From Trichostrongylus colubriformis (Eukaryota > Nematoda > Chromadorea > Rhabditida > Trichostrongylidae), in assembly GCA_963978905.1 (NCBI GenBank), contig OZ022256.1:42890001-42954000 (forward strand): a stretch of DNA of 64,000 nucleotides, in the 5' to 3' direction. Below the pieces are notes generated by a model, which was not told the origin of the DNA, did no database searches, and saw only the letters and a list, made by a program, of their open reading frames with translations. Made by a program: the position numbers and the translations under genes. Shown here piece by piece: positions 34,472 through 45,904 of the stretch; positions within the stretch are counted from its first letter, which is position 1, and each line of letters starts with the position of its first letter.

Positions 34472-37400
34472 ATGACCGAAGGTGGCAAGAAGGACGCTGG
34501 CAAGACGGACGCCTCCAAGGCTGACGCTAAGAAGGGAAAGACCGTCGACATCAAGAAATTCACCATCGACCTACTCACTGGTGGTACTGCGGCCGCTGTT
34601 TCGAAAACCGCCGTTGCTCCTATCGAAAGAGTGAAGCTGCTCCTTCAGGTCAGTCTTATGACATCCCAATTTTCGATTTTTCTGCTTCCATTTATAACAC
34701 CGTGCTCTGCTACCGGCGTTATTTCTGCCTAAGGTTTGAGAAAGAAAAGGGTGCTATCGCAATGAGGAGGGTATTTTGAAAAAGTTGCACATCTAAACAT
34801 CTGGAGAGATCTCCTCGTGCTAATTTGCTCACTCAGGCGTATATTTTTGCCTAAGCCTCAGTGGAGGAAAAAGGGGTTTCTCCCTCCTAGGCTTGGGTAA
34901 AAATCCACCCGGAATGCCCTCCACCTGCAATAGCACCGAGAAAAAAATCCCATTTCTTCGCGTATTAAGGTTTGGGCAAGGAGACGGGTTGTGTGCGCAT
35001 TGGCCCATCACTGATGTTCTGCATTATATAAGATGCACTCCCTCATATTGATAGCACCGCTCAAGAGGCAACACATTACAGATGGTTTCTTATATCGGTG
35101 TTTACCTTTTCTACACGGGATTTCTTCGTTCTTGGCACCGTTCTGCACCGGAGTGTTCATACTGTTAAACTGCCTTGGCTGTTCAGTTTTCTCATTCATA
35201 CACTATTCTCCTATTCTGATCGATCCCGTTGCCTTCGCGTACTATCGTACAGAATTCGCGATCCACGCGGAAAGGATAAGATATGTATCGATTGTTTGAA
35301 TGTACACCGAAAACGCGCGACCTCTTGCATTGCTTGATCGATATGCATTTTTTCCCTCCGCCTGAATTGAGCAAATTGCGCCACTTGTGCTCACCTTAAT
35401 CGCGAATTCTGAACAATGCCTTATGTATTTTGGAAACTTCGTCCGGAGCATTGTTTTCCTAGGCATGTGTGACTTCACAGTTGCGTTGCCTTGAAGACAT
35501 TGAAATTCATAGAATGGTCCGTCCTGATAGGTGGGAGGGGGATGAGGAGGAGGGCATTTTATACAATGGCTGGTTCAGGACGTGGCTTTTCATGTGATGA
35601 ATACGGAGTCATGTTAGTGAAACGTGAATTATGTAAAGGCCTATGTTAGAAACAATTTGACAGGACGACGTTCTGTAATATGTCGCCCCTCTATTAGGAT
35701 CAGCGGAACCAGTAAAATCTTATATGTGAAGCACTGGAACAACCACGGCTGAATCACGTTTCGTTCTTGGGCTCGTCCAATCGATACGTTTCTAAGGTTG
35801 TACTCATATCCAACCGTGCAAGGTTTTGAAGTTTTAGCGTCAAAAGGTATACATCAATCAGGAAAATGATAGTATTCGCGTATCCGCGATATCGGATTTT
35901 CAGCGGACCGAATTGTCCTATCCACAATTTGGGATTTTAGGAGATTTCTCGTCAAGGATAAGTACGTACCGATCGAGAAAGAAGCGCTCTCCATTTCCGC
36001 GATTTTGGGCATTTTTCTTAATGCATAGAGACTGACGTGGTGGTACGTGGCATCGCCAAGAATCTCAGATCTCGTATAGACCGATACGTTGATCTGCCGA
36101 TCCGCCAAAAATTTCCTCAGTTGGCTATGAACGCTACCTGATGATTTTCCTGGTTCCATAGCTATGGAGTGTACGTATGAAATTACCGAGGTTCATGACT
36201 GGCTGTACACAAGTGGGAAATCGTTGCCATGTTGTAGAGGATTTCTCCGGTAACCTGCTGTAAAGGTGTGCTTCGTTGTGTTCAGAAGGGGTAAAAAGTT
36301 ATAACAGGATGCTTATGCCACACTGGGTCAAAATGGTTGCCCGCAGTTAGCGCTGATGCTAGCGCTGAACGCCTTTGCGGGTGTTGCAGCCATATGACGA
36401 GAACAAGCACTGTAGGTGATCCACGGTGATCAGTTGTACGTTGCGACCATCTTCAACGCAATTTCACAGAGAAAAGCACTAAATAAAACGGTAAAAAACC
36501 AAGAAATGAGTTTGTAGTCTGAGTCCCTTCCTTTTGCCGTTTTTGCAACACTGGACGCAGAAGGGTGGCGCAGGGAGTAATGGACTACGCGAGGCAGCGC
36601 GAACGTCACGCCCTTGCGAGAGCGCTCCCAGTGAATGCGAGGCGGCGTGAAACGCAGCGCACGATCATGTCTTCCTTGTTCCGATGTTCCTTTTACCCCT
36701 TATGGTGCCTTTAAATCTATAATGCGAATCGAACTTATAATTCCAACTCTGCTCCAAAGAATATTTACTCCATTTCAGGTGCAAGATGCGTCGAAAACAA
36801 TTTCTGCGGAGAAGCGATACAAAGGAATAATCGACGTTCTGGTTCGCGTTCCTAAAGAGCAGGGCTTCATATCATTCTGGAGAGGAAATCTTGCGAATGT
36901 TTTGAGATACTTCCCGACACAGGCACTCAATTTCGCCTTTAAAGACACGTATAACGTGATGTTTCTGAAAGGGTATGCGTTTTCTGCAGAAGAAGAATTG
37001 CCCAGTCAGATCTGAAATGTTGGCGTTTGTGCAACCCATTTCAGAATTGATAAAAAAAAGGAATTTTGGAAGTTCTTCGCTGGAAATCTTGCATCAGGAG
37101 GAGCTGCCGGTGCAACGTCTCTTTGTTTCGTATATCCGCTCGATTTCGCTCGTGAGTATATCTGATTTGTACTATCGCCATATCTTTCGTTCCGATCCCA
37201 TTATTCTTTATCGATTAGTGGAATAGGGTCAAATAAAGTCGTGCGGGGGGGGGGGGGGGAAGGGGAAACGCAACTTTGCGTCGACGTCAAAGCTCCTTAG
37301 CCTCTCTAGGCTTAGGCTGAAATTGATATCCCTTCCTTGCATCTCTCAAGGCATAGGTTTCATCTGCTTTAGCCTATGCCTAGGGATGGAAAGAAGCTTT

Positions 37401-38765
37401 GACGTGGGTGAAATTTGGCGTCTTTCCCCCCCCCCCCCCCCCCCACGACTTTATTTGACCCGGATTGAGTTCACCTTATTACATCGCACTAGATGAATCA
37501 TTGTTAATTATTGTACCAGTTTCTTTGCTTGTAGGAACTCGGCTAGCTGTTGACGTCGGAAAAGGAAGTGGACGCGAGTTTCAGGGGCTTACTGATTGCC
37601 TGGTGAAGGTATTCAAATCAGATGGACCAGTCGGTCTGTATCGGTATGTTTTTGATTATCAGGCTCACAATATTGTCAGCAAGACTTCACAAAGTCTTTT
37701 GAGCTAGATTTTGAGACACATCCCGAATACTTACGATCTCTATCTTTGATTGGGACGGCGTTACCGTAGCGTGGTTCCTTCATCATATCAGGATTTAGGT
37801 TGACGGTCCGGCTAGACCAACTACGCCTTTCATCTCTCTAGATCATCAAGTAGCACTCTGTTTTGGGTTTATAAGGGAACTCAAACAGGGATGAACTCTG
37901 TGACTCATCGATCAAGCTGAATATGTTTTCGCTCAAGCGTCATGGTGATCATGAATGAGAGCCACTGTGTTTCATACCGTAGTAATTGGTCAACGTTTAA
38001 CAGTCTTCATGTGAACTAATGATTGCGAGATTCGGTGGTGGTGTGTATATGATTGTTATGAAGGCACACATCTGTCGTTTCTGAACTTCTTACCTTGGCA
38101 GATGGTGCGGCAAGTAGCACCGTGATTGCTAATTGCTAGTACAACCTGCGACAATTTCTCATACGCCATGCAAACGTTTGCTGCTTTTCTCTTTTGCGAT
38201 CCGCTATTGAGAGGACATTGCACAGCAGTAAGTTCCTCAGTGAAAATTTTGAGTCCAATAAGAAGCCAAAACTTTAGTGGTTTCATCGTCTCCGTACAAG
38301 GAATCATCATTTACCGAGCGGCCTATTTTGGAATGTTTGACACGATCAAATACTTCTTGGCAGCGGAAGGCAAGAAGCTCAACTTCTTTGTGGCTTGGGC
38401 AGTTGCTCAGGTATGTTATCGACCTCATAGAATCGTTACATAACTTTCCTGTTGTTGTTTTTCAGGTTGTAACTGTGAGCTCGGGTATTCTTTCCTATCC
38501 ATGGGACACCGTGCGACGGCGTATGATGATGCAGTCTGGTCGATCGGATATTCTCTATAAGAACACTGCCGATTGTGCCAAGAAAATAATAAAAGAAGAG
38601 GGAGTGAAAGCTTTGTTCAAGGTTTGTAATGTCAGATAATTTTCTTTTGAGATTATTCCAGCCGCCAGACTTGTGATGTTTCAGGGTGCTCTGTCGAATA
38701 TTTTCCGTGGCACTGGAGGAGCTCTCGTGCTTGCCATCTACGATGAGATTCACAAATTCCTTTGA
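34472..38765 (+). CDS. ant-1: Mitochondrial ADP/ATP carrier (adenine nucleotide translocase), 7 exons
   Basis: Exons 34472-34648, 36779-36972, 37045-37151, 37535-37643, 38278-38410, 38466-38621 and 38685-38765 join in phase to 318 residues. The protein exchanges cytosolic ADP for matrix ATP across the inner mitochondrial membrane. Three mitochondrial-carrier repeats each keep their P.[DE]..[KR] signature: PIERVK (50-55), PLDFAR (155-160) and PWDTVR (252-257). The last runs into RRRMMM (257-262), which is diagnostic for ADP/ATP carriers. The protein ends [15 protein letters not shown]. Residues 1-29 form a Lys/Asp/Ala-rich extension ([20 protein letters not shown]) longer than the usual short N-terminus. 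I start at the ATG at 34472 because the region upstream is not carrier-like. Several paralogues exist in nematodes, so the symbol is approximate. Confidence 0.97.
35854..36159 (-). other. Unassigned minus-strand open frame in intron 1 of the ADP/ATP carrier gene
   Basis: This 101-codon frame begins [21 protein letters not shown] good donor (GATCG|GTACGT) lies near 35969, so the coding part could stop at about 63 residues as an exon of a nested antisense gene. No partner exon or family was recognised. Confidence 0.2.
37226..37461. mobile_element. MITE in ADP/ATP carrier intron 3
   Basis: The ends GGGTCAAATAAAGTCGTG and CACGACTTTATTTGACCC are near-perfect inverted repeats followed inward by a long G run on the left and a long C run on the right. 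The rest also folds (GACGTCAAAGC with GCTTTGACGT). The homopolymer lengths should be treated as uncertain. Confidence 0.75.
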
Positions 38766-39595
38766 GTGGACTCGTAGCATTTTTTTAGGACCCTTAACAC
38801 GTTGATAAATAGAGTATTAACTGAGATTTATGCTGTTTCTTGTAAAACGCATTTGTTTAACCACATTTATTACATAAATACATCACAAGCAGACCGCCCT
38901 ATTCATGAGGAGGTAGTGTAGAGTTCGTTTGCACCACCCGATGTAGGATTTCGTTCCTGTAAGGCACAGTTCACGATAATATGAGTATCCTGTTTCCGTC
39001 CGCGAGCAGATAAGCCCCTACACGAAGGGAAAGCGTGTGCTATCACCGCGGCGCGAGGGTTAGTGCTAAACGCGTAAAGAATCCGTAAATGAGAGGACGG
39101 CCACCGTCACAATGGCCTACACCATCTTGCGATCTACCATGGGGGTAGCAGCAGTAGTATATAGGTACAAAAGAAACATGATGTCGACTGCGATAAGAAA
39201 TGATAGGAGAAACTCTCATTGTATTAACAAGCGGGCGTGATATCGGATGATATCAGCAGGTGAAAACATGTCGAAAAGTTTGCTTCTAAGGTGCAAACTC
39301 GTCGAAGCCAACGGCTAGGAACACCTTATTTCCAAGGTTCTTGGAAATGTTCTTTGTTTTTTCTCACATTTGTGTTCTTCAGCACCCCAAGGTTTTAAGG
39401 AGCACGAAGAGGCACGAATATTAAAGTGAACTGTGCCTGTAAAAGTAGTGGTGGGGAAATTCAGTTGTGTGATTCATTGCAATCTTTGGTACTGTCCGGT
39501 GGGCGTTTTCCCAACGGAAACTGTCACGCCACGCACCACGTCATTTCGATCAAGATGGCTTTAATGCAATATGATAAGTATCAGCTATCATGCCA
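38766..39595. other. Region downstream of the ADP/ATP carrier gene
   Basis: No exact AATAAA is near the stop; a GATAAATAGAG lies about 40 bases after it. Nothing else was recognised. Confidence 0.3.
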
Positions 39596-39599
39596 TAAC

Positions 39600-39815
39600 A
39601 CCCGGTCAGTCTTCGGCAAATCCAGGAGGCGGGCCTGGATGAAAAAGGCGGCTTTAGCTAAAGGGACACCTCCGCCACAGTTTAGGGGCGCTTTTTTGTG
39701 GGGATTTCACCGCAGATGAGCTTCCTAGACCCCTTAATTTTCAAGTGAATGGCTTTTTTTCAGGGATTCCTTATTACCCACATTACCCCTATCACTGTCT
39801 TTAAAAAGCAGTGGA
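39600..39815. repeat. Partial copy of dispersed repeat family R1
   Basis: CTCCGCCACAGTTTAGGGGC, then TTACCCACATTACCCCTATC and ACTGTCTTTAAA match the order seen at 44260-44420 and 58250-58400. Confidence 0.5.
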
Positions 39816-39882
39816 CAAATGCGCATGAAGCTACATTCAGGAACGCGTACATAGTCAATATTCAGCGCTATTTTGAATGGGA

Positions 39883-40384
39883 TTTGACAGTAAATCTGGG
39901 CACTATCCCGCTATCACTACCCCACATACCGCGAGTTGGGTCAAAAAAATAATTTTCGCTGAAACTTCGTCTTTACAGGTTATTCGGGTGCTGATCACGA
40001 ATATGACATCCGTTTCTGGCGTTTGCGCCAATTTGGTGTACTTGCACCATGTTGGTGCAAAACCCCGTTTTCACCAAGACCTCTGAAACTTTGCTTAGGG
40101 GGGGGGGGGTTATTTGGGGTGCTGATCACGAATATGACATCCGTTCTCCCAGGTAACCCCCTGGGCAAAGTTTCAGTGGTTTTGGTGAAAACGAGTTGTT
40201 GCACAACATGCTACCATTGCACCAAAAACGGATGTCATATTCGTGATCAGCATCCCGAATAACCTCTGAAGACGGAGTTTCAGCGAAAATATTTTTGACC
40301 CAACTCGCGGTATCTGGGGTAGTGGTAGTGGAATAGTGCCTAAACCCCTGTTATCTCGTTCGGATCCGAATTCTGTCAAACGCT
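39883..40384. repeat. Large palindrome (about 500 bp) related to 20058-20541
   Basis: The left arm holds CCGCGAGTTGGGTCAAAAAA, GCTGAAACTTCGTCTT and GCTGATCACGAATATGACAT. The right arm has their inverses (ATGTCATATTCGTGATCAGC, AAGACGGAGTTTCAGC, TTTTTGACCCAACTCGCGG). A second GATCACGAATATGACATCCG stands near the middle beside a G run at 40098-40109. There is no coding content. Confidence 0.8.
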
Positions 40385-40565
40385 GAAGGGCAGAGTAGAT
40401 CGGTCGTGTTGCATTCAAAATTCCGCCGAATCAGATTCACATCACCAAATGCCAAATCGCGTATTTGCCAAATGTCTTAACAACGGTATGAACAGGGCCA
40501 AGTGAGCTCTTCTTTCGATGTTCAGTCAGTGGAGGGAATGACGTCGTGAATTTCCGTTTGCTCGT

Positions 40566-40744
40566 GTATAGTCCATCTCCCGAAATCTGATTGGGCGTGT
40601 CCTTCGAACTTGGGTGAATGGCGAGAGTGAGAGTACGCGGCGAGAGTGAGAGTGTGTGGCGGGGTGAGAGAATTGAGAGAGTTTGATACACGTTTATACA
40701 AGTCCGTAGGACACGCCTACTCAGTTTTTGGAAAATGGACTGTA
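40566..40744. mobile_element. GC-rich palindromic MITE (copy 3 of 3)
   Basis: It starts GTATAGTCCATCTCCCGAAA and ends GGAAAATGGACTGTA, with GGGCGTGTCC, GAGAGTGAGAGT and CAAGTCCGTAGGACA inside. The layout matches copies 1 and 2. Confidence 0.65.
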
Positions 40745-40889
40745 TGTATCAGGCCGTTCGGATAGTTCTTGTGGTTTTCAACCTCTAACATCGAATGCAT
40801 ACAAATATCCCCTACTTCCGCGAACAGGATAGATTTTAGCTCATTTCGGTCACCCAGAACTATGGAAATTCAGTGGCGATGAGTTCGTT

Positions 40890-41540
40890 GAAGACCGCTA
40901 CTGCAACGTGCTTGATCTTATGCGTGCTCGGCGAAAGCTGTGCAGATGTTTGAAGAAATGGTAAGCGGTGGGACTAGGGTAGTTGAGTGTGGCGCATGGT
41001 CAGATTTCGTAGCCTTATTCATCCCACTTCATCAGGGATGTTTGTGCCTACAAAATGTCTACAAAATACTGTATGGAACGGCGAATCGCTCCGCAAACTG
41101 CAGCCCTGACCTCAGTATTAACCAACGCGAAGAACTCAACTTTCTCCACGACAACGCATGGCGTCATGTGGCACAAACATCTCTGATGAAGTTGGATGAA
41201 CTCCAGTTCCGCTGGGGATCGGATCTGCAGCAGACCACCATCTTGTCACCATGCCGAGGCTAACCGTCACGTCAGTCCAACTACTGCACAAATCGTCGCC
41301 GATTAATCTACAGAGTCCGTTTATCATCACATGTCAGATTGCGGTTTAAGAAATGGATCGTTTATGTGTTATCGAAGAAGTTGTACGAAGAAAATGGCGC
41401 CCGTTTGTCCATTTGTTCTAAAAACTTCAGAAAGATTCAATTGTTTCGGAACGTAAGCATTGCTATGATTAGAGAGCGAGAAGCGGACTTTAACATGGCA
41501 TAGACAACACTAGCGAAGAATCAAAAAAATGTAAAGTGGA
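40890..41540 (+). mobile_element. Mariner-family relic
   Basis: The + strand reads SINQREELNFLHDNAWRHVA and then QTSLMKLDEL, a mariner HDNARPHVA-type catalytic region with the Arg-Pro changed. Frames break on both sides. The 3' part (41415-41530) is shared with 30850-30985. Terminal repeats were not found. Confidence 0.55.
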
Positions 41541-41786
41541 ACATCCGAATCCGCAAGTACTTTCTGTAACAGTAAGTATCCCTATGCGTGATGCGTAAAA
41601 ATCTGCTCATCAAAATGCATAGTTCAGCTATGTTTAATCCTAAATGGAAAGCATGTAACTTGCAAGGTTCTTTTCTTTGGATGTACTACCAGCCCTTTAT
41701 GAAGCGCTATATGTAAGTCGCTAGAATCGTCGAACGTACCGGAGCGACGATTCCGTTCGCAAGTGATCTCGCATCTAGTATTGATT

Positions 41787-42158
41787 TTATAGCGTTACAT
41801 TATCAACAAGGAAGTCACGCGCGAGAATTCCGTCATGAATAATGCTCAAGGTATTCACAACCACGTGCTTCGCGGGGTTTGCACGCAGTGATGCCTGCAA
41901 ACGGGATTTAGGAAAGCGCTGATTTTTGAGTGACGCTTGAAATTGCTTCACTCTCCCATGATTGATCGAGATCATATTGTGTACTAAAACTGTCGGAAGT
42001 CGGAAGTCGACAAAACCTGCGATGTTGCCAAACCTTCCACTCTCAACGACAGTTCCTGTCTCATCATCATTCACGGTAATCGAATTGTCAGTCGTAAAGC
42101 GTATCTCATTAAGTCCCTCGATTCCCACTACTCGACAAATGAATCTCTCAGAAAACAA
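41787..42158 (-). other. Unassigned 123-codon open frame
   Basis: The minus-strand frame begins MFSERFICRVVGIEGLNEIR and ends ARDFLVDNVTL. Its composition looks protein-like (TVNDDETGTVVESGRF), but it has no recognised domain, no splice partner and no upstream signal. It could be an exon of an undetected gene or a transposon remnant. Confidence 0.25.
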
Positions 42159-42209
42159 TTTGCGCCGTCCAATAGAATCCCTTTATCACATGAACCACTT
42201 CATGTGACC

Positions 42210-43880
42210 TTACAAGCCACATCCAGTATAAGAGCTCATCAGGTTATGCGCAGAAGTCGCAAATGGATAAAGGTTCAGATCATTGAGGAATACAGTCCCG
42301 AGAGGTTGCACTAGTGGGTGAGTCCACTCATACGAGTGTGGATTCAATTCATTTGCCCACTATCTTTGCTGGACCACATCGCAGAGCATCTTCAGCTCAG
42401 ACTATTTTATGCGTATCCGGCTACTCACTAGTGCCGTGTAGGTACATCGCATAAGGTAGAAGGTAAACAACGTTCCACATGACATGCTACATGTTGCTTA
42501 CGCTTCAAAAATGAGAGAAATCTCATCTGAAGTTTTACTATTTTTATACTTTTCATAAGTACCACTGCAGTGGAGTTGGCTGGAACAATTTATTCTGAAC
42601 AGGTTTTCTGATCGACAGGTTCCTTCTGCGAATAGAAAGATGTTTTCCACTTTTCTTCCAATTTACTAACCATCCCAATGTTTGGACATTGTTATAATGC
42701 ATCTAGTGGTTCTCTCAGCTATCGCCTCATCGGAATGTTTTTGCTTTCTTATTTGAACAGTTTCATAGCGTTAATAAAATCGATTCTGGGCTATGTGTCG
42801 TTTACGCGCATAATAGAGTTGGAAGAAAAGATTGATTGAATTGACCGAAATTTACACAGCACACTTTTTCTTGATCGCTGGAGCACGGTTTACACCGCAA
42901 ACTGCATCTGTAACGATGATGCAACTCTCTGTAACAAAAAAAGCTCGAAGAGGCTAATTAGCAACGCGAACCACAAAAGGAATTGTTCGAGCCAAATGTT
43001 CTCAGCGTACAAGTGGATAACGGAGCTATGGCAACACACCAGCAACAACGTTCGGCTTCAAATCGCATTGTATAGTGGGGATCGCTGACTGCGAACGTCT
43101 CCGCGTATGTGAATTTGTGCTAGTCGATGTCGTTGGTTGCGCCACGCGCCAAAGATTGCGACAGATTGCGCGGCGACTTCCAGGCAGCTAATTCGCGCAC
43201 CGTACAGCGATCACATCGCTGTATGCTGCAGGTTTGCGGTTCATATGGTAATCGCTATCTCTCGTCCGGATGGCAAATCGCACAATTCGCAGGATCGCAC
43301 AATAGCATACTAGTAAGTGCCGTCTTGTGCACTCCAAACTGAGCGCGTTACCTCCACACGCTGATCTCTCACACCTCACGGCCTTCGAGTCTTAAATAAA
43401 CCCGGGAAAAGAGCATGCCGAATAAGAATGCCATAGCAACACGTGCGATCCTTCGGATTGTGCGATCCTGCGGTTTGCAAAATCGCAGATCAAAGCATAT
43501 TTTCTTCAGTCGAATTGCAAGCGTAATGCAAATCGATCGCAAGGTATACCCTCAGCCTAAACTGTTCTCTGGTGCGTTGCTGTAATTTTTCAACCAAACG
43601 CTGTACACCCTTTCGTAAGTGTCACTCACTCACTAAAAATCATGGAACATAAAGTTATGGATTCTGGAACTTATGGAAGCCAGCTGCTCGCAAAAGGCAG
43701 TCTATACACAAAAGGGGAGCCAAGCCTCGAAGTTGCCAGTACTCGTCTTAAGCCAGATTCAAGAGGAATTGTGCACTCACAAAAGGTCAAGAACATCCTA
43801 GTAAGAAATTGCAATTAGAGGTCAAAACCAACATTGAATAATCAGAAATTCTATTTTCCTATACTAGCAATTCCTTAAAG
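42210..43880. repeat. Gene-free stretch with a foldback-like block at about 43100-43540
   Basis: GGCAAATCGCACAATTCGCA, then GGATCGCACAATAGCAT near 43270-43305 recur in inverse order and orientation near 43430-43490 (TGCGATCC, GATTGTGCGATCCTGCGG). The rest shows nothing recognisable. Confidence 0.35.
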
Positions 43881-43884
43881 GCAG

Positions 43885-44425
43885 CTTTAGGGGAAATTCG
43901 GACGAAAAGTGAAAGAAGTAGTGAATATGAAAGCCGAGATGCCTAGTAACAGGACAGTGGAGAAAAAACGGATGGAAATGGCCAAATACCCGAGAATAAG
44001 GACCCCTTCCCACCGTTGGTTCTAGGCGCGGACGACCTTTCCGTCTAGAGGCGGGTAGTCCGCGTGGTTTTCCATTGGCATTGCCAAGACGTAAACATGA
44101 AGGGATGTTCGGAAATGCGACTGCATCTAAATTAATGAGGTCAGCTTCAAGCAAAGTGAGAAAGCGCGCTGCGATACTTTCAATCTTGCCGATCTCCTTG
44201 ACCGATCTCACCGTGACCAACCACTAATCACGTCGCCTGGAGGCGAGCTGCCCTAAACCAAGGCGGCTTGCCCTGACGAGGCCGCTTCCGCCACAGCTCA
44301 AGGGGGCGCCTTCCGCGGGGGATTTGGCCATGCATAGGCCTTTCAGACGCGTAGTTCTTCACTAAATGACTCCTTTTGGGTTTTCTTATCACTCACATCC
44401 CCAACACTGTCTTTAATGAAAGGTG
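43885..44425. repeat. Longest copy of dispersed repeat family R1
   Basis: The stretch from AAGGCAGCTTTAGGGGAAAT (about 43877) to AATGCGACTGCAT (about 44125) is closely matched at 50186-50430. The stretch from GGCGGCTTGCCCTGACGAGG (about 44263) to CACTGTCTTTAA (44415) is matched at 58238-58400. The copies therefore cover different parts of one larger repeat. The 118-codon minus-strand open frame is not conserved between copies. Confidence 0.7.
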
Positions 44426-45595
44426 GTAAATTATTTTTGAAAGCCCGATTCTCTGGAAAGGAAAATGTCGGGTTACTCGAAAATGAAATCAAACATTCTG
44501 GTAATCTCCCACCCGACTACTGGCGATGGCCTCATGTTTCCGTCTTCGCTACACATACATACAATATAACATCACTTAGAAAGATCATTCAGTTATCAGA
44601 GTAATTAAGTCAAATGACGATTCAAAACTGCTAGTATTTGGTCATTGCGAAACTATGGCATTGTCCTCCTCAGCCGTACCACCCATGCCTACAGCACGCA
44701 TTTACACACCATAGCCTCACTCGTCCCATCTTGTGTCGTTGTGCGATTTTTGACCCGATTACATGTCTCACGATTGCTGTATTCGGCATTACGACATACA
44801 GACAGTATTTAATAGTGAGCAAAATATGTTATCGCGAACTGTGCTTGAAGTTAGAGAGAAAGCAGCGAACGAGGTACTTAGAAAAAAAGAGTAGTCAGAC
44901 AAGGACAGCTGGTAAAGGTCAATCACCTCAGCTGAAATCCGAATTTGAACCGACTCTTTGGGCAATTTTGAATCAGTTAGGCCCGTGAGGTTTTGAGCCT
45001 TGAGCTGCTTTTCTCTGAAAAGTCACCGCCTTCGTGGAAATAAACGTCCTTAGGGCCTGTGCGGGGGAAGTTGAATTAGCACAAAAACATTAAGCAAATG
45101 GAACCAATTTCGGTTTCATAGGCCCGCTGGCGAAATCGACATATCACTGAAACTGAGTGAGGAAACCTTGCTTTGCTGGTCCTTGTGACGGTACTATATA
45201 TCTGCATTGTACTACTTCAAAGCGATCACGCAGCTGACACGATGACTCTTCAAACGTTCTAGTTTTCTAGGCGCTCAACACGCTGGGTGCGCCTACGTGC
45301 AGCCACTGGGATTACAGCGTTCGTTTATCGATTCATGTTTTCTAATGTAGATGGAGGCCGCAAATCAAATATAAAGTGCGAAGCAGCAGTCAGAGGGATT
45401 TCACTAATGTCTCATTGAGGTGCTGGAAAAGGGTTCAGTGACACTGCTGGATCCCCAAAAAGGTTTTCAGCGGTTTCGAAAAGCTAAAATCTAAGGTAGA
45501 TTAGAGGTGTTCAGATGCTTAGGAAAAGAAAGTATGTTGATGATGTAGGGAAGCAGGGCCTTGAAGGAATCGTCTGCTGAGAAAAGAGTTTTCAC
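44426..45595. other. Gene-free stretch
   Basis: The 116-codon + frame at 44638-44988 has no recognised domain. No splice-consistent gene was found. Confidence 0.3.
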
Positions 45596-45599
45596 GTTA

Positions 45600-45900
45600 T
45601 CCACATATTCATGCAGTATTTGCCAAATAGGGGTCGCTTGCAAAGTTACACGTAAAAAAAACGCGAACCCGGCTGAGATACAGCACTACAAAGCCGCGGG
45701 GCCTCCGAAAGTGCCCACATCGTCGTCCGCCGCGGTCGAATAAGCGTTGTAGGAACAGAAAGTTACGTAGACAGTCCGTTCTCAACCGCGGCGGACGACG
45801 GAGCGGGGCTCGGTGAGCTGTATCTCGACCGAATTTCACTTTATCCCATGGAGCTCTGCATACGGCCCTTATTAGGCAAATGCAAAATAAATATATGGGC
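45600..45900. mobile_element. GC-rich MITE (family shared with 9140-9500)
   Basis: The core CATCGTCGTCCGCCGCGGTC pairs with ACCGCGGCGGACGACGGAG about 80 bases on. GTTGTAGGAACAGAAAGTTACG lies between them, as at 9340-9360. Outer arms TATTTGCC and GGCAAATGCAAAATAAATAT are also inverted. Confidence 0.55.
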
Positions 45901-45904
45901 AAAA

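Noticed and set aside
43864..44220. 118-codon minus-strand frame
   Set aside because: It lies in dispersed repeat R1; the copy at 50193-50441 keeps it only in pieces.
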